Origin: Arachnopeziza araneosa
Taxonomy: Eukaryota; Ascomycota; Leotiomycetes; Helotiales; Arachnopezizaceae
Length of the DNA stretch: 64,000 nucleotides
NCBI GenBank assembly: GCA_003988855.1
Contig: QYAI01000173.1
Span: 1 to 64,000 of the forward strand
Direction of reading: 5' to 3'
The translations under genes and the position numbers were made by a program. A model generated the notes under the pieces. That model was not told the DNA's origin. It was given only the letters and a program-made list of their open reading frames with translations, and ran no database searches. Shown here in pieces: positions 45,612 through 56,360 of the stretch (its first letter is position 1; every line of letters starts with the position of its first letter).

Positions 45612-46597
45612 ATGGGTCCAAGAGCGAAAGCTGTGAATGAAAGGGACTTGGAAGCAAATTGTGGTATACCAGAAACTCGAAATAGCTCAGGTGGGATAGA
45701 GCTCTTGCCTTGCATGGAGCCCATAGTACCCGCCGCTCCTGTTGAGCCACCTCAGAATCCAACCGACATTCTCAAGTCGAAACATGCAGAACTCAGAGAG
45801 TTGTATCAAGCTATGTACGTTACCCCAAGTACGTATCCAAAACTCATACTTATTTCCCTAGTTATTTCTCTTCCGACGAGTCCCTTCACATTACTGTCGG
45901 GACGGGAGTCCATGCAACCCGCTGGACAGTCCGCAAATCTCTCATCTGCTACTATTCCCAATTCTTCAAGACCGCCTGCGACTCCGGCTTTGAAGAGTCG
46001 CAATCCAACACCTTCACCCTTCTGGAAGACAGCCCCATCGCCTTCGCCCTCTTTGTAGAATGGATGTCTGCTTGGGACAAGACAGCGCCAGCAACGTCCG
46101 GCAACGAGATGTGCAAAGAGATTCACGTAAACCCATCTAGATTTTGGTGTCAAAACTCGCACCTGGCATGGATCCTCGCTGACAAGCTGCTCGCACCCGA
46201 GTTCTCCAGGTTCGCCCTCGCGAATTTCATCAGACACAGTGTATGCAATCGAGATAAGAGGACATTTCGCTTTATTCAAGATAATACCATGGATACGAGT
46301 GCGCTGGCTGTTTACGCCCGGAAGTGGAAAGCACATCAGAAAATCAAAGGCTCACGCCGTAGGATCGGGGATCCGAGAACGTGGGAGATTGACCACTGGT
46401 ACATGCCGTGTTCGCGAGATATTGGGTCGTGTGACCACCAAGGTAATATGGTTAAGCAGCGGCGTCGAGGCGGTTGCAGGGATTGGAGAGGTTGGATAGG
46501 TGGATTGCTAGGCTTACTGCTCATGCTTGGATTTATATACGTGGTAATCTTTTTTGCTAGCAGGGCAGCGGCTCGAGCAAGTTCTGCTGCTGCCTGA
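45612..46597 (+). CDS. BTB/POZ-like protein with C-terminal membrane anchor
   Basis: Exons 45612-45814 and 45862-46597 give 312 residues. The junction joins ELYQAI to YFSSDESLHITVGTG. Residues about 68-140 follow the fungal BTB pattern: LHITVGTGVHATRWTVRKSL, FFKTACDSGFEESQSNTFTL, and IAFALFVEWMSAW. BTB domains mediate homodimerisation and CUL3 recruitment; in fungi this lineage-expanded type is mostly uncharacterised. After a basic stretch (KQRRRGGCRDWRGW) a 22-residue hydrophobic helix (279-300) ends the protein with a short Ala/Arg tail, as in tail-anchored proteins. That combination is unusual for BTB proteins. Function unknown. Confidence 0.8.
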
Positions 46598-46896
46598 GGT
46601 GTTAAGAATCCACTACGATGCTTCGGCTGTAATATTCATCTTGCTGTTTAATTCAAGGGAATATATATATTCATCTAGCTACTGTAGTGGGGTTCCAGGG
46701 TACATGGCATTTTTCCGTCATTTTACTAGCGAGAGCACGTGCGTAGGACTCTCTATAAAGGAGGTCCTACGGAGCACCTACATGGAGAACACACAGACGA
46801 CAGAGAGCAGAGAGCGAGAGGAGAAGACACGAGAAGATGATGGATAGCTAGGTTTTCTTCATACGATTGATTTTACGAATAGATTCAGATTGGGTA
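46598..46896. other. Possible 5' part of an LTR-like element
   Basis: Starts TGTTAAGAATCC just after the BTB stop codon and runs into the repeat. It contains CTATAAAGGAGG near 46755. No gene. Confidence 0.3.
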
Positions 46897-47094
46897 CAGA
46901 TGAAGCATTGATCATACGGATTTCATTGATATTCTCTTCGTACCGATACATTGATTTATCTACACGTTGTTCTTGTTCTGGATTCTTTGCTCTGGTTGTT
47001 CTTCCGAAATATACATATCGAGAGCTAGCTGAGGGCCAACGGGATTTTTATTTTATTGGCTGCTCCTCTGCCCCTCGTACACTACTCCTTTTAG
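46897..47094 (+). repeat. LTR-like dispersed repeat, copy A
   Basis: From about GAAGCATTGATCATACGG to CCCCTCGTACACTA this stretch closely matches 63350-63540 in the same orientation. The sequence from about 46600 (TGTTAAGAATCC) to here, with TATA and Pol II-like features, could be a longer solo-LTR of which only the 3' part is shared. No internal retrotransposon genes are next to it. Confidence 0.7.
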
Positions 47095-47860
47095 TTGAGC
47101 TTGGATCTTTTATGATAAGATAGAATTAATGCCTAGAATACTTATAAGTCAGGCAGAGATGACGAGCTAGGAAGCATTGCCGCATGGAGAATGGCAGGTA
47201 AGGCGTTTTTGGTTAAGAACCTGGTTGTCTGGCAAGCCAAAGAATCAAGAATCATGCAAATTGATATCGAGGAGAGGATCTACTTGAACTAACCAAGCAA
47301 CAGAGTTGCATTGATTCGTAATTATGGTATAATAAGAGAACAGGTTTCCAAAGCTATTAAGTAGTGTGTGTAGCTAAGTTGAGACATGGTAGTCTATATT
47401 TAGGCGATGTTACTCAAACTTCGGACAAACGAGCCCTTAAAGTAGTAATCTTCGCATCACTCAGCCTATCTCAAGTCTAGTCTCCAGGTACTGTATAGCC
47501 CAAATAAATAAGTCCACTTTATACTTGTCACAATATCTTCCAGCATACCCTTTAGATATGTACCCTCATCTACTTATCCAGATTCCCCGCTACGGGCCAC
47601 CAATATATTACGGAGAGATTGCGGATCGGTTTCCAGGTCATCTTGGTTACAGAAACTCGGTCATTGAATTCGATTCTGAATGGTCGGACAACTCTAAGTG
47701 ATACGGAAGCGTCCGGTCGCTTCGTACTAGCAAATATTATATACGTAGAATCGATGTGGTCTATGACATTGGATTCCTTCGACAACGCTCTGGTATTCGT
47801 CTTTCTCGCTCCTCCTTGGTAAGATTAGGCTTTTCTCAGACTTCCTATGCTCTTTCCTCG
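47095..47860. other. Intergenic, no supported gene
   Basis: AT-rich. The overlapping frames at 47570-47822 on both strands are unsupported. Confidence 0.45.
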
Positions 47861-48250
47861 TCATCTCGCTGGAACTGGACTATAAAATTTGATACGTCCC
47901 TTAGAATCTTCAAGTTCATTTGGGTATGACCCGATGAATGCCAGGCGCCGGAATAAGGGTGGACGACTAAAATAATCCTTTTCATTTGATTCTCGTTTAT
48001 CCTTCATTCCAGTCACAAAAGTTTGGGGAGGTTCCACTGAGCTCAGACTTTCGGCGAGTATATTTTTGTCATCAAGTGTGCGAGAATCACTGACTTCCTC
48101 ATCTTGAGTGTTCTTTAATTCTCGATCCCGCTCTTTATACAGACGGCCAGTATCTGAAGTTGGGTCGATTGAAGTAGCACTTGTGACTATATCTGCCTTT
48201 TCAAAGCTAATTTTCGAAGACGTAGCCGTAAGTAAATTGTTCTCAGAAAT
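47861..48250 (-). other. Start-less open frame, probable exon or gene relic
   Basis: The minus strand is open for 129 codons to a TGA at 47861-47863. An AG acceptor-like ACACATAG lies exactly at its upstream edge. The composition is protein-like: SENNLLTATSSKISFEKADI, then acidic/basic LYKERDRELKNTQDEEV, ending DYFSRPPLFRRLAFIGSY. The only in-frame ATG is near the end, so it would need an upstream exon between 48251 and 48788; I could not find a convincing one. Family not recognised. It faces RFC3 divergently. Confidence 0.35.
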
Positions 48251-48788
48251 CTATGTGTAAGGATTGAAAGTTGAGAAAGTTGTATCGATCGCAGAGGGAA
48301 TCTTCTTGTAGATAATACGAAGGTCAGTTGACAGCTAATATTGAATATTGATAGGTACATATCAAGATCATGCACCTATTCGGTTCTAGATGCTAGAGGA
48401 GACGCTGGTGAAATATGCTGAAGAGAAATTTCACAGCCTGATGGAAGTTGTCAGCCATTGGAAAGGCTCAGCCACACAATACCCCACTCCACAGAGAAGA
48501 TAACTAATATGCTACTGCATGATCTTCAGTGGCTATCAGCTTGAAAAGCCTCGCATATATTGATACCAACGGAACTGATACCTGCAAAAGAAATATATAA
48601 GTTTGTCTCTTAAGACTTACTTTCTGTTGATGTTGAAGTGGTGCAGTTGAGCAGAGTATACAGGAGCCGGGGTAACCACCAATAACTAAATTTTGCCTGA
48701 GGCATCAGAAAATACACTCTACGCGACAACGCGTCTCCCGAGGTTGACATAACCTCTTGAGTTCAACAATTCTCTCAACACCAGCACA
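48251..48788. other. Intergenic, upstream of RFC3
   Basis: No supported ORF. Holds the RFC3 promoter and perhaps a missing first exon of the start-less minus-strand frame. Confidence 0.4.
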
Positions 48789-50111
48789 ATGTCTGACTAC
48801 GAAGATGATATGGACATGGATGCCCCCGCGGCCCAAGATATTCCATTGTTTAGTTCAGAGAACACGAAAGGAAAAAGAAGCGCGGCCAATCTACCAGTCG
48901 AAGCAGAGGACAGTCTACCATGGTGAGCAGGATCTGACTCTAATCGCGTGGTTACTGAATATCCAAGGGTGGAAAAGTACCGTCCAGATACTCTTGAAGA
49001 TGTCTCCGGCCATCAAGACATTCTAGCTACTATCAACAAATTCGTAGACACCAACGTGCGCCCATCCCGAATTCCTTCAAGAGGACACTGACAAGATGCA
49101 GAGACTTCCGCACCTCCTACTATACGGTCCTCCAGGAACGGGGAAAACCTCTACAATCCTTGCCCTTTCGCGAAGAATCTATGGCGCAAAGAACGTACGC
49201 CAGATGGTACTGGAATTGAATGCTTCAGATGATCGTGGTATTGATGTAGTACGGGAACAAATTAAGACATTCGCGAGCACAAAGCAGATTTTCACGGCCA
49301 GTTCAGACCCAGGAGGAGCTTCATCTATGGCCGGATATAAGTTGATTATTCTGGACGAAGCTGATGCTATGACTTCAACTGCGCAGATGGCATTAAGGCG
49401 GATCATGGAGAAATACACAGCAAATACACGATTTTGTATCATTGCGAACTACACGCACAAGCTCAGTCCCGCGTTACTGAGTAGATGTACAAGGTTCCGG
49501 TTCAGCCCATTAAAAGAAGGCGATATTCGGGTTTTGGTTGACAAGGTTATTGAAGAAGAGAACGTCCAAATCACCCCGGAAGCTGTAGATGCATTAGTTA
49601 GACTCAGCAAAGGAGACATGCGACGAGCTCTAAATGTTCTTCAAGCATGTCATGCTAGCAGTGAGTACTTTGGGTTCTACATTGGCTTCTCTGATCTTTC
49701 CTAGGCACTCCTCTCCATCTAAAAGGCCAACCCAAACCAGCCGAAAAAGACATCAAACGCGATATGATCACCGAAACTACAATTTTTGAATGCATAGCCT
49801 CACCTCACCCTGCAGATATCACTACGATTCTCAACACTCTCCTCAAAACCACAGATGTCACCTCTTGTCTTAAGACCATCAACTCTCTCAAAGCAATGCA
49901 AGGCTTAGCTTTAGCAGATATCATCACATCTCTAAGTGAAGAGTTGACAAAGCTAGATGTCCCCGCCAATGTGATGATTACATGGTTGGATGGTCTCGCG
50001 GAAATAGAATATCGTTTGAGCAGTGGTGGTGGAGATGTAGTCCAGACTGGTGCAGTGGTTGGTGTGGTTAGGAACGGTGCTGAATTATTGGGTGGAGTTG
50101 TCAAATCTTGA
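48789..50111 (+). CDS. RFC3: Replication factor C subunit 3
   Basis: Exons 48789-48922, 48968-49055, 49102-49660 and 49705-50111 give 395 residues. It is a clamp-loader AAA+ ATPase that, with the other RFC subunits, opens PCNA and loads it on primed DNA in the nucleus. Signatures: PWVEKYRPDTLEDVSGHQD (RFC box), YGPPGTGKTSTI (Walker A), MVLELNASDDRGIDVVREQI, YKLIILDEADAMT (Walker B) and LLSRCTRFRF (SRC arginine finger). The C-terminal collar domain is complete. The sequence matches the yeast Rfc3 / human RFC5 type rather than Rfc2 or Rfc4. An acidic N terminus (MSDYEDDMDMDAP) precedes it, as in other filamentous fungi. Confidence 0.95.
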
Positions 50112-50750
50112 CTTTAATGAAACACAAGCTTGCATGTGATTGGAGTTGATGGAACTGGTTGGGTTGGAGTTGGTGCTCCATATGCTTGTTATAAACGAAT
50201 GATACACGGGAAGGCCCAACCATGATCTCGTATCTCCAGAGCCTCGTTTTCTTGCTTGCTCTCTCCTTTTTCCTGAGCTAGATGTTCTAGGCTTCAGTCA
50301 CTGATTTGATTACCCCAAGTGGGCGAACTTGATCAACTGATCCTCATTTCACCATCTTACTCATTTTACAGAGTACTCATAACTCTTCAGCGCTGTATCC
50401 ATTTCATTTTCCCACACCTGAATCCTATGAGCGCTATTTGAAATCTTACGGAGTCCTGCACACAAATTTTTCATACCGAGTTGTTTAGCTCTTGGAAATT
50501 CTTATCACTGCCTTATTTAAACAACACGTATTCTAGGACTATTCCGAATTAGTGTTACAAATTCTGGAAGAGTCTCCTAGGAGTATCCTTGAAACTATAT
50601 AGAATTCTTTGTTTCTGCCTTGGAAAGAAAATAGCGGACCAGCCTTGAAAGCCAAGAAGTTCGGAGCAATTTCACCTTTCTACTTAACTCGGAGAAAGAA
50701 GCAGCTATATTGGGTCATGAATAAACAATAAAGTAGATCATTTGGTTCCC
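50112..50750. other. Intergenic between convergent genes
   Basis: No supported ORF; 3' flanks of RFC3 and the Gal80-like gene. Confidence 0.5.
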
Positions 50751-51893
50751 TCACGCAGCATTCTTAATAGCCTCTAACAACTCATGCAACTCCAACGCAT
50801 CCTCAAAATCTGCAAACTTCTCTTTATCTCCTGTCACAAATGCCTCGTAAACCCTTGCTACGTTTCTCACTCCAGCCGTACGCTCAGCCACTATGGTTGG
50901 TTCTTCTGTGGCTAAATCCACGGTCACAATCTCTCCATCTTTCTTCAACAACTTCACGGAAATCTCATCCGCAGCTAGCATCTGCCACTGTTTCTGCGCT
51001 GCCTCGATCAGAATCTCGCCATCTGTGCCAGTAATCATCCATCGCAACCCATGGCCATCAACAGATTTTGGCATGATTCCTGGAGCAGCGCGGAAAGATA
51101 TCGAGGCCAACGCGCTGGATTTCAGATTGCCGAGAAGGAAGATGTGATCTGGAGATGTCTTGGCCGCTGTAGCACCTGTGGGCTGCCCATCTGCACTGAC
51201 GAGATTGGTGGTTGTATGGACGGTTTTCAAAGTGCTTTTGATGGATGGGATATCAAAACCACCCAGGACGTGGGTGAAGGAATCAAGGAAATGTCCAAAG
51301 TAGATGGTGAAGCTATTTCCGCCAGAGTTGGTGTCGAGATAATACGTCGCGTCTTTTGGCCAGATGGCGGATGGAAGACAAATATATGCTGTGACGGTTG
51401 AAGAGAGAACTTCACCGATTTCGCCGCTGGCAATGAGGGTGCGGAGTTTTGTTACCAGAGGGGAAGCACGAGCTTGAAGTCCCACGATTGTTTTGACCTT
51501 CTTGGAGGCAGCCAAGGCGGAAAGCTCTTCGGATTCTTGTAGTGTAGCTGCGAGTGGCCACTCGACATACAAGTCCTTTCCCGCAAGAAGAGCCGGTTTG
51601 GTGAGAGCGAAGTGATGCGTGATCATTACGCAGACCACGATGAGGTCTACATTGGGATCGGCGGCAATCTCGTCGGGTTTGCCGTAAGCGGCTACAGAGG
51701 GACCGAGTTTATGATGATCGATGGATGCTTGTGCTGATTCTTTGGTAGAGTTTTGAACAGCCACGATTTGGTAATTGGGTGAAGCCGTTAGGTAGGGTAA
51801 GTGAGCTTCTGCTGCCCAGAGTCCAGGAGCAAAACCACCTTGACCACGACCTAAACCGATGATGCCAACTCGAATGAGGGAATGAGGAGACAT
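50751..51893 (-). CDS. Gfo/Idh/MocA oxidoreductase, Gal80-like
   Basis: Intron-less frame of 380 residues on the minus strand. The frame is open 55 codons further upstream, but the ATG at 51893 (MSPHSLIRVGIIGLGRGQGG) places the Rossmann loop near the N terminus as in the family and is preferred. Landmarks: GIIGLGRGQG (NAD(P)-binding), LIVVCVMITHHFALTKPALL, AGKDLYVEWPLA (with the Glu-Trp-Pro variant of EKP seen in Gal80-like proteins) and a C-terminal GFOR domain with YYLDTNSGGNSFTIYFGHFLD. Family members reduce or oxidise sugars, while the EWP type includes the regulator Gal80 and galactose dehydrogenase-like enzymes. The loss of the EKP lysine makes ordinary catalysis doubtful. Divergent from a Zn2Cys6 regulator. 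Confidence 0.88.
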   Translation of the reverse strand: MSPHSLIRVGIIGLGRGQGGFAPGLWAAEAHLPYLTASPNYQIVAVQNSTKESAQASIDHHKLGPSVAAYGKPDEIAADPNVDLIVVCVMITHHFALTKPALLAGKDLYVEWPLAATLQESEELSALAASKKVKTIVGLQARASPLVTKLRTLIASGEIGEVLSSTVTAYICLPSAIWPKDATYYLDTNSGGNSFTIYFGHFLDSFTHVLGGFDIPSIKSTLKTVHTTTNLVSADGQPTGATAAKTSPDHIFLLGNLKSSALASISFRAAPGIMPKSVDGHGLRWMITGTDGEILIEAAQKQWQMLAADEISVKLLKKDGEIVTVDLATEEPTIVAERTAGVRNVARVYEAFVTGDKEKFADFEDALELHELLEAIKNAA

Positions 51894-52331
51894 TTCGAAT
51901 GACAATTTGTTATGTCGATAAAATAGCTTTACACAAGTCAAAGTGATGGATTTTCCGAGGAGGGATGAATGTTTATCGTATTCAAATGAGAAGTGAAGGT
52001 TTTGAGCAGAGTTTTCATCTCGAACGAGGGAGGAAAATGGTTTTATAGAAAATCTCATCCCAACGTATAGAGCTGGAAACTAATGACGCTTTGATCCTGG
52101 ATTAGAAATACATGGTCGTGACGGAGTTGTGAGACGAGAAGGGAAATATGTAAACGATCGGAAGACCACAGCCAATAGCAAGTCCGGGGTTCGCTGAAAA
52201 TGGCTAAAAGTGGGTCCAAGTCCGAACATTTGTCAGCCCGACTGCTAAAGAAACTTGAACTATACATCGCCTCAGCATCTCATAGCAGTCTCAAGCTGTT
52301 GCATATTCAGCACTTTTCATTTTTTACTGCT
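51894..52331. other. Divergent promoter region
   Basis: 438 bp between the Gal80-like gene and the Zn2Cys6 gene start codons. Open frame extensions of both genes enter it but are probably untranslated. Confidence 0.5.
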
Positions 52332-53904
52332 ATGGAGCAATATTCACGGAAGAAATCTTGCAAAAGCTGCAGACTGGCCAAGACAAAATGTAGTCTCGAT
52401 ATGCCTCAGTGTTTGCGCTGTGTTCGGAAGACCTTGTCTTGCAGCTATGAGCCTCTAACCCAGCGTATGCGTACAGCTTCAGTGACTTCGGTTGAAGGCG
52501 GAATGTTCCATTCGTGGTTAGCAGCCACTGAACCTTCTGGCCCCGAGGTCCGTTCTGGAGAACCCTCCGAAGTTCCATCGGATCTTGACTTTACACTTCC
52601 GCAGACTCCGACTCTTCAACAGATGTATGGCGACAATATGGAATGGAGTGCAAGCCAATCTACCTTTCAATTACCTGCAATAAACATAGGTTTTGTAGAA
52701 GAAAACCCTGGACCACTTCCAGATGTAGAGAAAGAAGGAAGCATCTGCTGGTTTGAGATCCCATCAACTGAAGGGAGCGATTCCACTCATCCAAGACGAT
52801 CCGTACCCATTACAGCAAATGAAACTTACGACCCAGTATTTGCATTGTCTCAAGCATTGAAGAAACGTAGCCAACCTGCTAAATGGGAAATGTTCATAAA
52901 GACTCCTGACAGTTTACCAACCCTCCTAGATCGTAAGCCCGCCTCCAACATCACATCCATGATTGCAGGAAATTCAATATGGGCCATCATCCAAGGTTCT
53001 GTTTCTGAAATTGCTGACGGAAAGTCGGGTTTATTTATTCATTCCCAAGCCGATTTCAAGGATGAGGCACTAGCCAATTGCAGCAGCATTGTCTCAATGT
53101 ATGTCAGAAAAACACCTGCTTGCACAATGCTGGTTCAAAAAACTCTCTTATTGGAGATGCAGAGATTATATGACGAGGTTAGCTCTTCATCTGCTCCATT
53201 TTACTCGGTGTTTTACTTATCACTACAGTTTAAAAATTATAATGAGAACGCGCTTTTGCATGCTCTTCAAGCATTGACTTTGTATGGAATAACCCTTGCA
53301 ACAGATGTCTCTCGATGTAAAATCTTGAGCATGATATCAAGGATAGCCATGGGCGTATGTTTTGGCCAAATTCCCTGCTTTCGTACATGGCGGATTTAAC
53401 ATATGTAGGAAATGGCAACGCAAGCCCTCACCGATGGATATCTCTCCGAGAAAGAAAAGCTAGGAAATTTCCCTAGCTGGGAAGAATTCATTTGTGCGGA
53501 GAGCAAGAGAAGGTAAGTTGACTCTCCCATTTCGAGCCAGGATCATGCTGAAAAGAAATGGCAGAACATTCATCATCTTGCATCTTATTGAGATGGTTAT
53601 AGACATCAACATTGGAGGTCCTGGTTCTGCGCCTTCGGACTGTTCTAATATGGAAAATATCCCGCTACCTTGCAGCAAAGCTTTGTGGGAAGCTAATACG
53701 GCTGAAACGTGGGAAGAGAGATATAAAAACTACCTTTCTACTAGGAGAGGTGGAAAATGGTTAACTATTGGTGATCTACGGCGTTGTAAAGACTCAGACC
53801 TTGATACTCTAGACAACGGTATAATGGAGGATTTTGCCACATGGTCAGCCGAAATGGACGGATTTGGGCAACTTATTATCACAGGATTACTGCTGTGGAG
53901 ATAG
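52332..53904 (+). CDS. Zn2Cys6 transcription factor
   Basis: Exons 52332-53354, 53409-53512 and 53565-53904 give 488 residues. The ATG at 52332 (MEQYSRKKSCKSC) is chosen over an in-frame one 44 codons upstream because the zinc cluster usually lies close to the N terminus. The cluster is C-x2-C-x6-C-x6-C-x2-C-x6-C (CKSCRLAKTKC ... CLRCVRKTLSC). The remainder is a helical regulatory region without the classic fungal_trans motif that I can identify; it is shorter than average for the family. It is divergent from the Gal80-like gene, so it may regulate that gene or be controlled by its product. The 3' end lies 80 bp from a caleosin relic. Confidence 0.88.
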
Positions 53905-53984
53905 GATCTATTATTTTAAATCTAAGTAGTACTAATCCGTCTTCTTCGACTGCTTCCGTCTCCATACAAAATCTCTCCCAAAAT

Positions 53985-54553
53985 TCAACAATCCATACCC
54001 CGTCTCGCATTCCCCTTGCTAACCTCATCACCAATCTGCCAAAAAATACTCCCATCATAACAAGCCCTCAAATCAGACTTGCTAACCCTACCTCCCCTTT
54101 GAAGTACCAACCAGTCGTCCCCCATTCCATCATCGCAAAACTCCACCCAGCAACATCAGCCGCGACTCTATTCCTCTTTACCATCTTCCACAGCTCTCCA
54201 GCCGCCAAAATCTCCCTATTTTCCACATCATACTCTTCAAATAAACCCTCAAAATAATCATTTCGGAAATTCTCGCTCAGGTCATAGATATTCGTGTCGG
54301 AACCGTGTTTCGCTTTGTGGATCCCGTCAATATAGATCCGGAAGAATAGATCGGGGATCAGGGAGTGGGAGAACCGGGTTGGGTGGGAGAATAAATGGGG
54401 ATGAGTAGAGATGAGAGGGAAAATGGGATGTTGAATCCGAGAAGGCGGAAATCGGTGTAGATATCTTTTGGGTGGATGATGGAGTCACCGTCGCTGTCCC
54501 AGAAACGGACGTGGTTTTGGAGGGTTGTTAATGGGGGTTTTCCCTGGTTTAAG
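53985..54553 (-). pseudogene. Caleosin (peroxygenase) relic
   Basis: Read on the minus strand, segments match caleosins: LQNHVRFWDSDGDSIIHPKD (the EF-hand), FRLLGFNIPFSLSSLL, then in another frame LFFRIYIDGIHKAKHGSDTN, ELWKMVKRNRVAADVAGWSF, MMEWGTT, and in a third frame SDLRACYDGSIFWQIGDEV to a stop at 53985. Two frame changes are needed, near 54400 and near 54100 (a GGG run), with no splice sites to explain them. The N-terminal exon is not evident. Caleosins are calcium-binding lipid-droplet proteins with haem peroxygenase activity. Decay or sequencing errors are both possible; two independent shifts favour decay. Confidence 0.65.
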
Positions 54554-55232
54554 GTAATATTCTGCGTTTGATATGACGTAGTATCTCTATTATATTGCGA
54601 TTGAATTCAAAGTAGAGTGCCATGAAAGTGAGAAGTAAAAAGAGGCAAATTAAGGGGCTAGGAGGGTAGCCTTTCCATAGCCATGCTTTATCCATGATCT
54701 AAATGGCGGCTACTTTAATTTAGTCTGTTGAGGATTTGTGTTGTCGAAGTAAAGACAAATGAATTGGGAGACGAGATTATTTTGTTTGCAGCTTCGCTGA
54801 CGACATCGATGTTGCAAAAGGACGGCCTGCAGTCAGAGCGATAGCTTGAGCGCGTTAGGGCTCTGTTTTAACTCGTTTCAGGGCCTTAGGCCCTGTTTCA
54901 TCAGTTAAATCAGTACTAGTTGCCACTCTAGTATAGCGTACTGGAAGCCTATATATAGGGTGCACTTCCCACTGTAGAATTGATTCTAAAAGCCAACAAT
55001 CGACTTTACGCGAGGTTTGGTATGACAAGGAATTTTTCTTCAAGCAACGGGCCGACTCGCGTCAAGTCCATAGTCTTAATATGATATATCCGCTAGTTAT
55101 AGATGGCAACCATAGCCAAATAAGTCGATATAAACCCCTTAAGTGCGAGGCGTTGTTCAAGTCTGAGCACAGTAAGCGGTCGCAGAATTTTCGTATCAGA
55201 AAGTATTTTTCTTGAAGCTATTTGAAACTATT
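54554..55232. other. Intergenic, no supported gene
   Basis: No motif-bearing ORF. It could hold an eroded N-terminal exon of the caleosin relic. Confidence 0.45.
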
Positions 55233-56360
55233 TTAATCCAATGTTATTCCAAATGTCCCTGTCGCAATGAAGCATTGTTGATATCTTTTATACTCTAGAT
55301 TTGTGCGAACTTCAGCGCTCCCAGTACTTAGCTCCCGCCTGCTGCGCTTTGCGATCACTCTCGGTTTCCAATCTTGAAACGCTTTCACTACTCGATCATG
55401 GAAGGCGGTTGCACCGATATTTGCTGGTGGCAAATCTTTCAAAATCTCCCAGAGATCTTGGCTCCAACGAGTTTCACCATCAAGTTTGATGATGATGCTG
55501 CCAATACTTTCGTACAAGAGATCGCCAAGTTCGGCTGTGTCGATATCCATGCGTAGTAGATGTTGTATCTGTCTCTGAATAAATCTTACGATATATTCGG
55601 GGTCCATAACACCTTCGTGCCCGAAATAACTGTCGCGATCTAAAGCACCGAGTTGCGTGAAGCGGCCGGGATCAACTCCGGGAGGACTTTCCACATTGAT
55701 GATTAAAGTACGTATACTATAAACTTGATCACCGGAACTGGAGACGTCGCAGCGATATCCAAAACTTGGCCCATGGCGAAGATAAAGCTGAAGGAGGCTA
55801 AGGATCATCCAAGCTATAGGTCCTGGGCCACCATTACCGATGCGAAATGCTTTGTAACCAGGATGTCCAGGTTTAAGCTCAGGTGAAATAGCAACTCGAA
55901 AGTTACATGTCAAGGTCTCAACCCGCGAGGCTGGCTTTGGCATTATAAGCCAGGTTGGCATAACGGAAATTTGGTTGAGCATGATGACATCGAGGTGATA
56001 GTTGACTTTAATCCGTGCGAGAACAAGCGCCGCGTCTGATGACAGCTGGCGGTTTACGAGGAAGATCGGATGAAGTAGCGAAGTGAGCGGCTTAAATAAC
56101 AGACCGACACCTGTCTCGCCTGCTCTTGCTACCTCTTTGCGCGTGTCTTTCCGTACTTTGCTTCGGTGCCGAGCAATCAGGTCTGCTTTATCAAGGTCCG
56201 GTAGGTCTACAACATTAGAAGTTAAGACTAGTTTAATGATTTCCTCCCGAACTTCTTGAGGAATCGTGAGAAGTGGAGTTAGAGACGCAGCATTCGTGGA
56301 GCTATTTTGCGCAAAAGCCGCGCGCGGAAAGCAACAGAAGATGGAAAAGCGAGTAGGCAT
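55233..56360 (-). CDS. F-box-like hypothetical protein
   Basis: Intron-less frame of 375 residues. A segment near residue 31 (LLTIPQEVREEIIKLVL) is the F-box-like start common in fungal proteins of unknown function. The next part (KPLTSLLHPIFLVNRQLSSD) is the conserved second half of that module, where a newly expressed protein lists kin as LxLPxEIRxxIYxxLL...LLxVCRQI. The central part contains RVETLTCNFRVAI and WMILSLLQLYL, as in F-box-like sequences that measure local domain height. No leucine-rich repeats are evident. If it is a true F-box protein it would link a target to an SCF ubiquitin ligase; the target is unknown. The ATG used is the first in frame. Confidence 0.65.
   Translation of the reverse strand: MPTRFSIFCCFPRAAFAQNSSTNAASLTPLLTIPQEVREEIIKLVLTSNVVDLPDLDKADLIARHRSKVRKDTRKEVARAGETGVGLLFKPLTSLLHPIFLVNRQLSSDAALVLARIKVNYHLDVIMLNQISVMPTWLIMPKPASRVETLTCNFRVAISPELKPGHPGYKAFRIGNGGPGPIAWMILSLLQLYLRHGPSFGYRCDVSSSGDQVYSIRTLIINVESPPGVDPGRFTQLGALDRDSYFGHEGVMDPEYIVRFIQRQIQHLLRMDIDTAELGDLLYESIGSIIIKLDGETRWSQDLWEILKDLPPANIGATAFHDRVVKAFQDWKPRVIAKRSRRELSTGSAEVRTNLEYKRYQQCFIATGTFGITLD

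Noticed and set aside
45806..46336. 176-residue minus-strand frame over the BTB gene
   Set aside because: Shadow; the plus-strand frame matches the BTB pattern across a proper intron.
49179..49442. Minus-strand frame inside RFC3
   Set aside because: Shadow of a conserved AAA+ exon.
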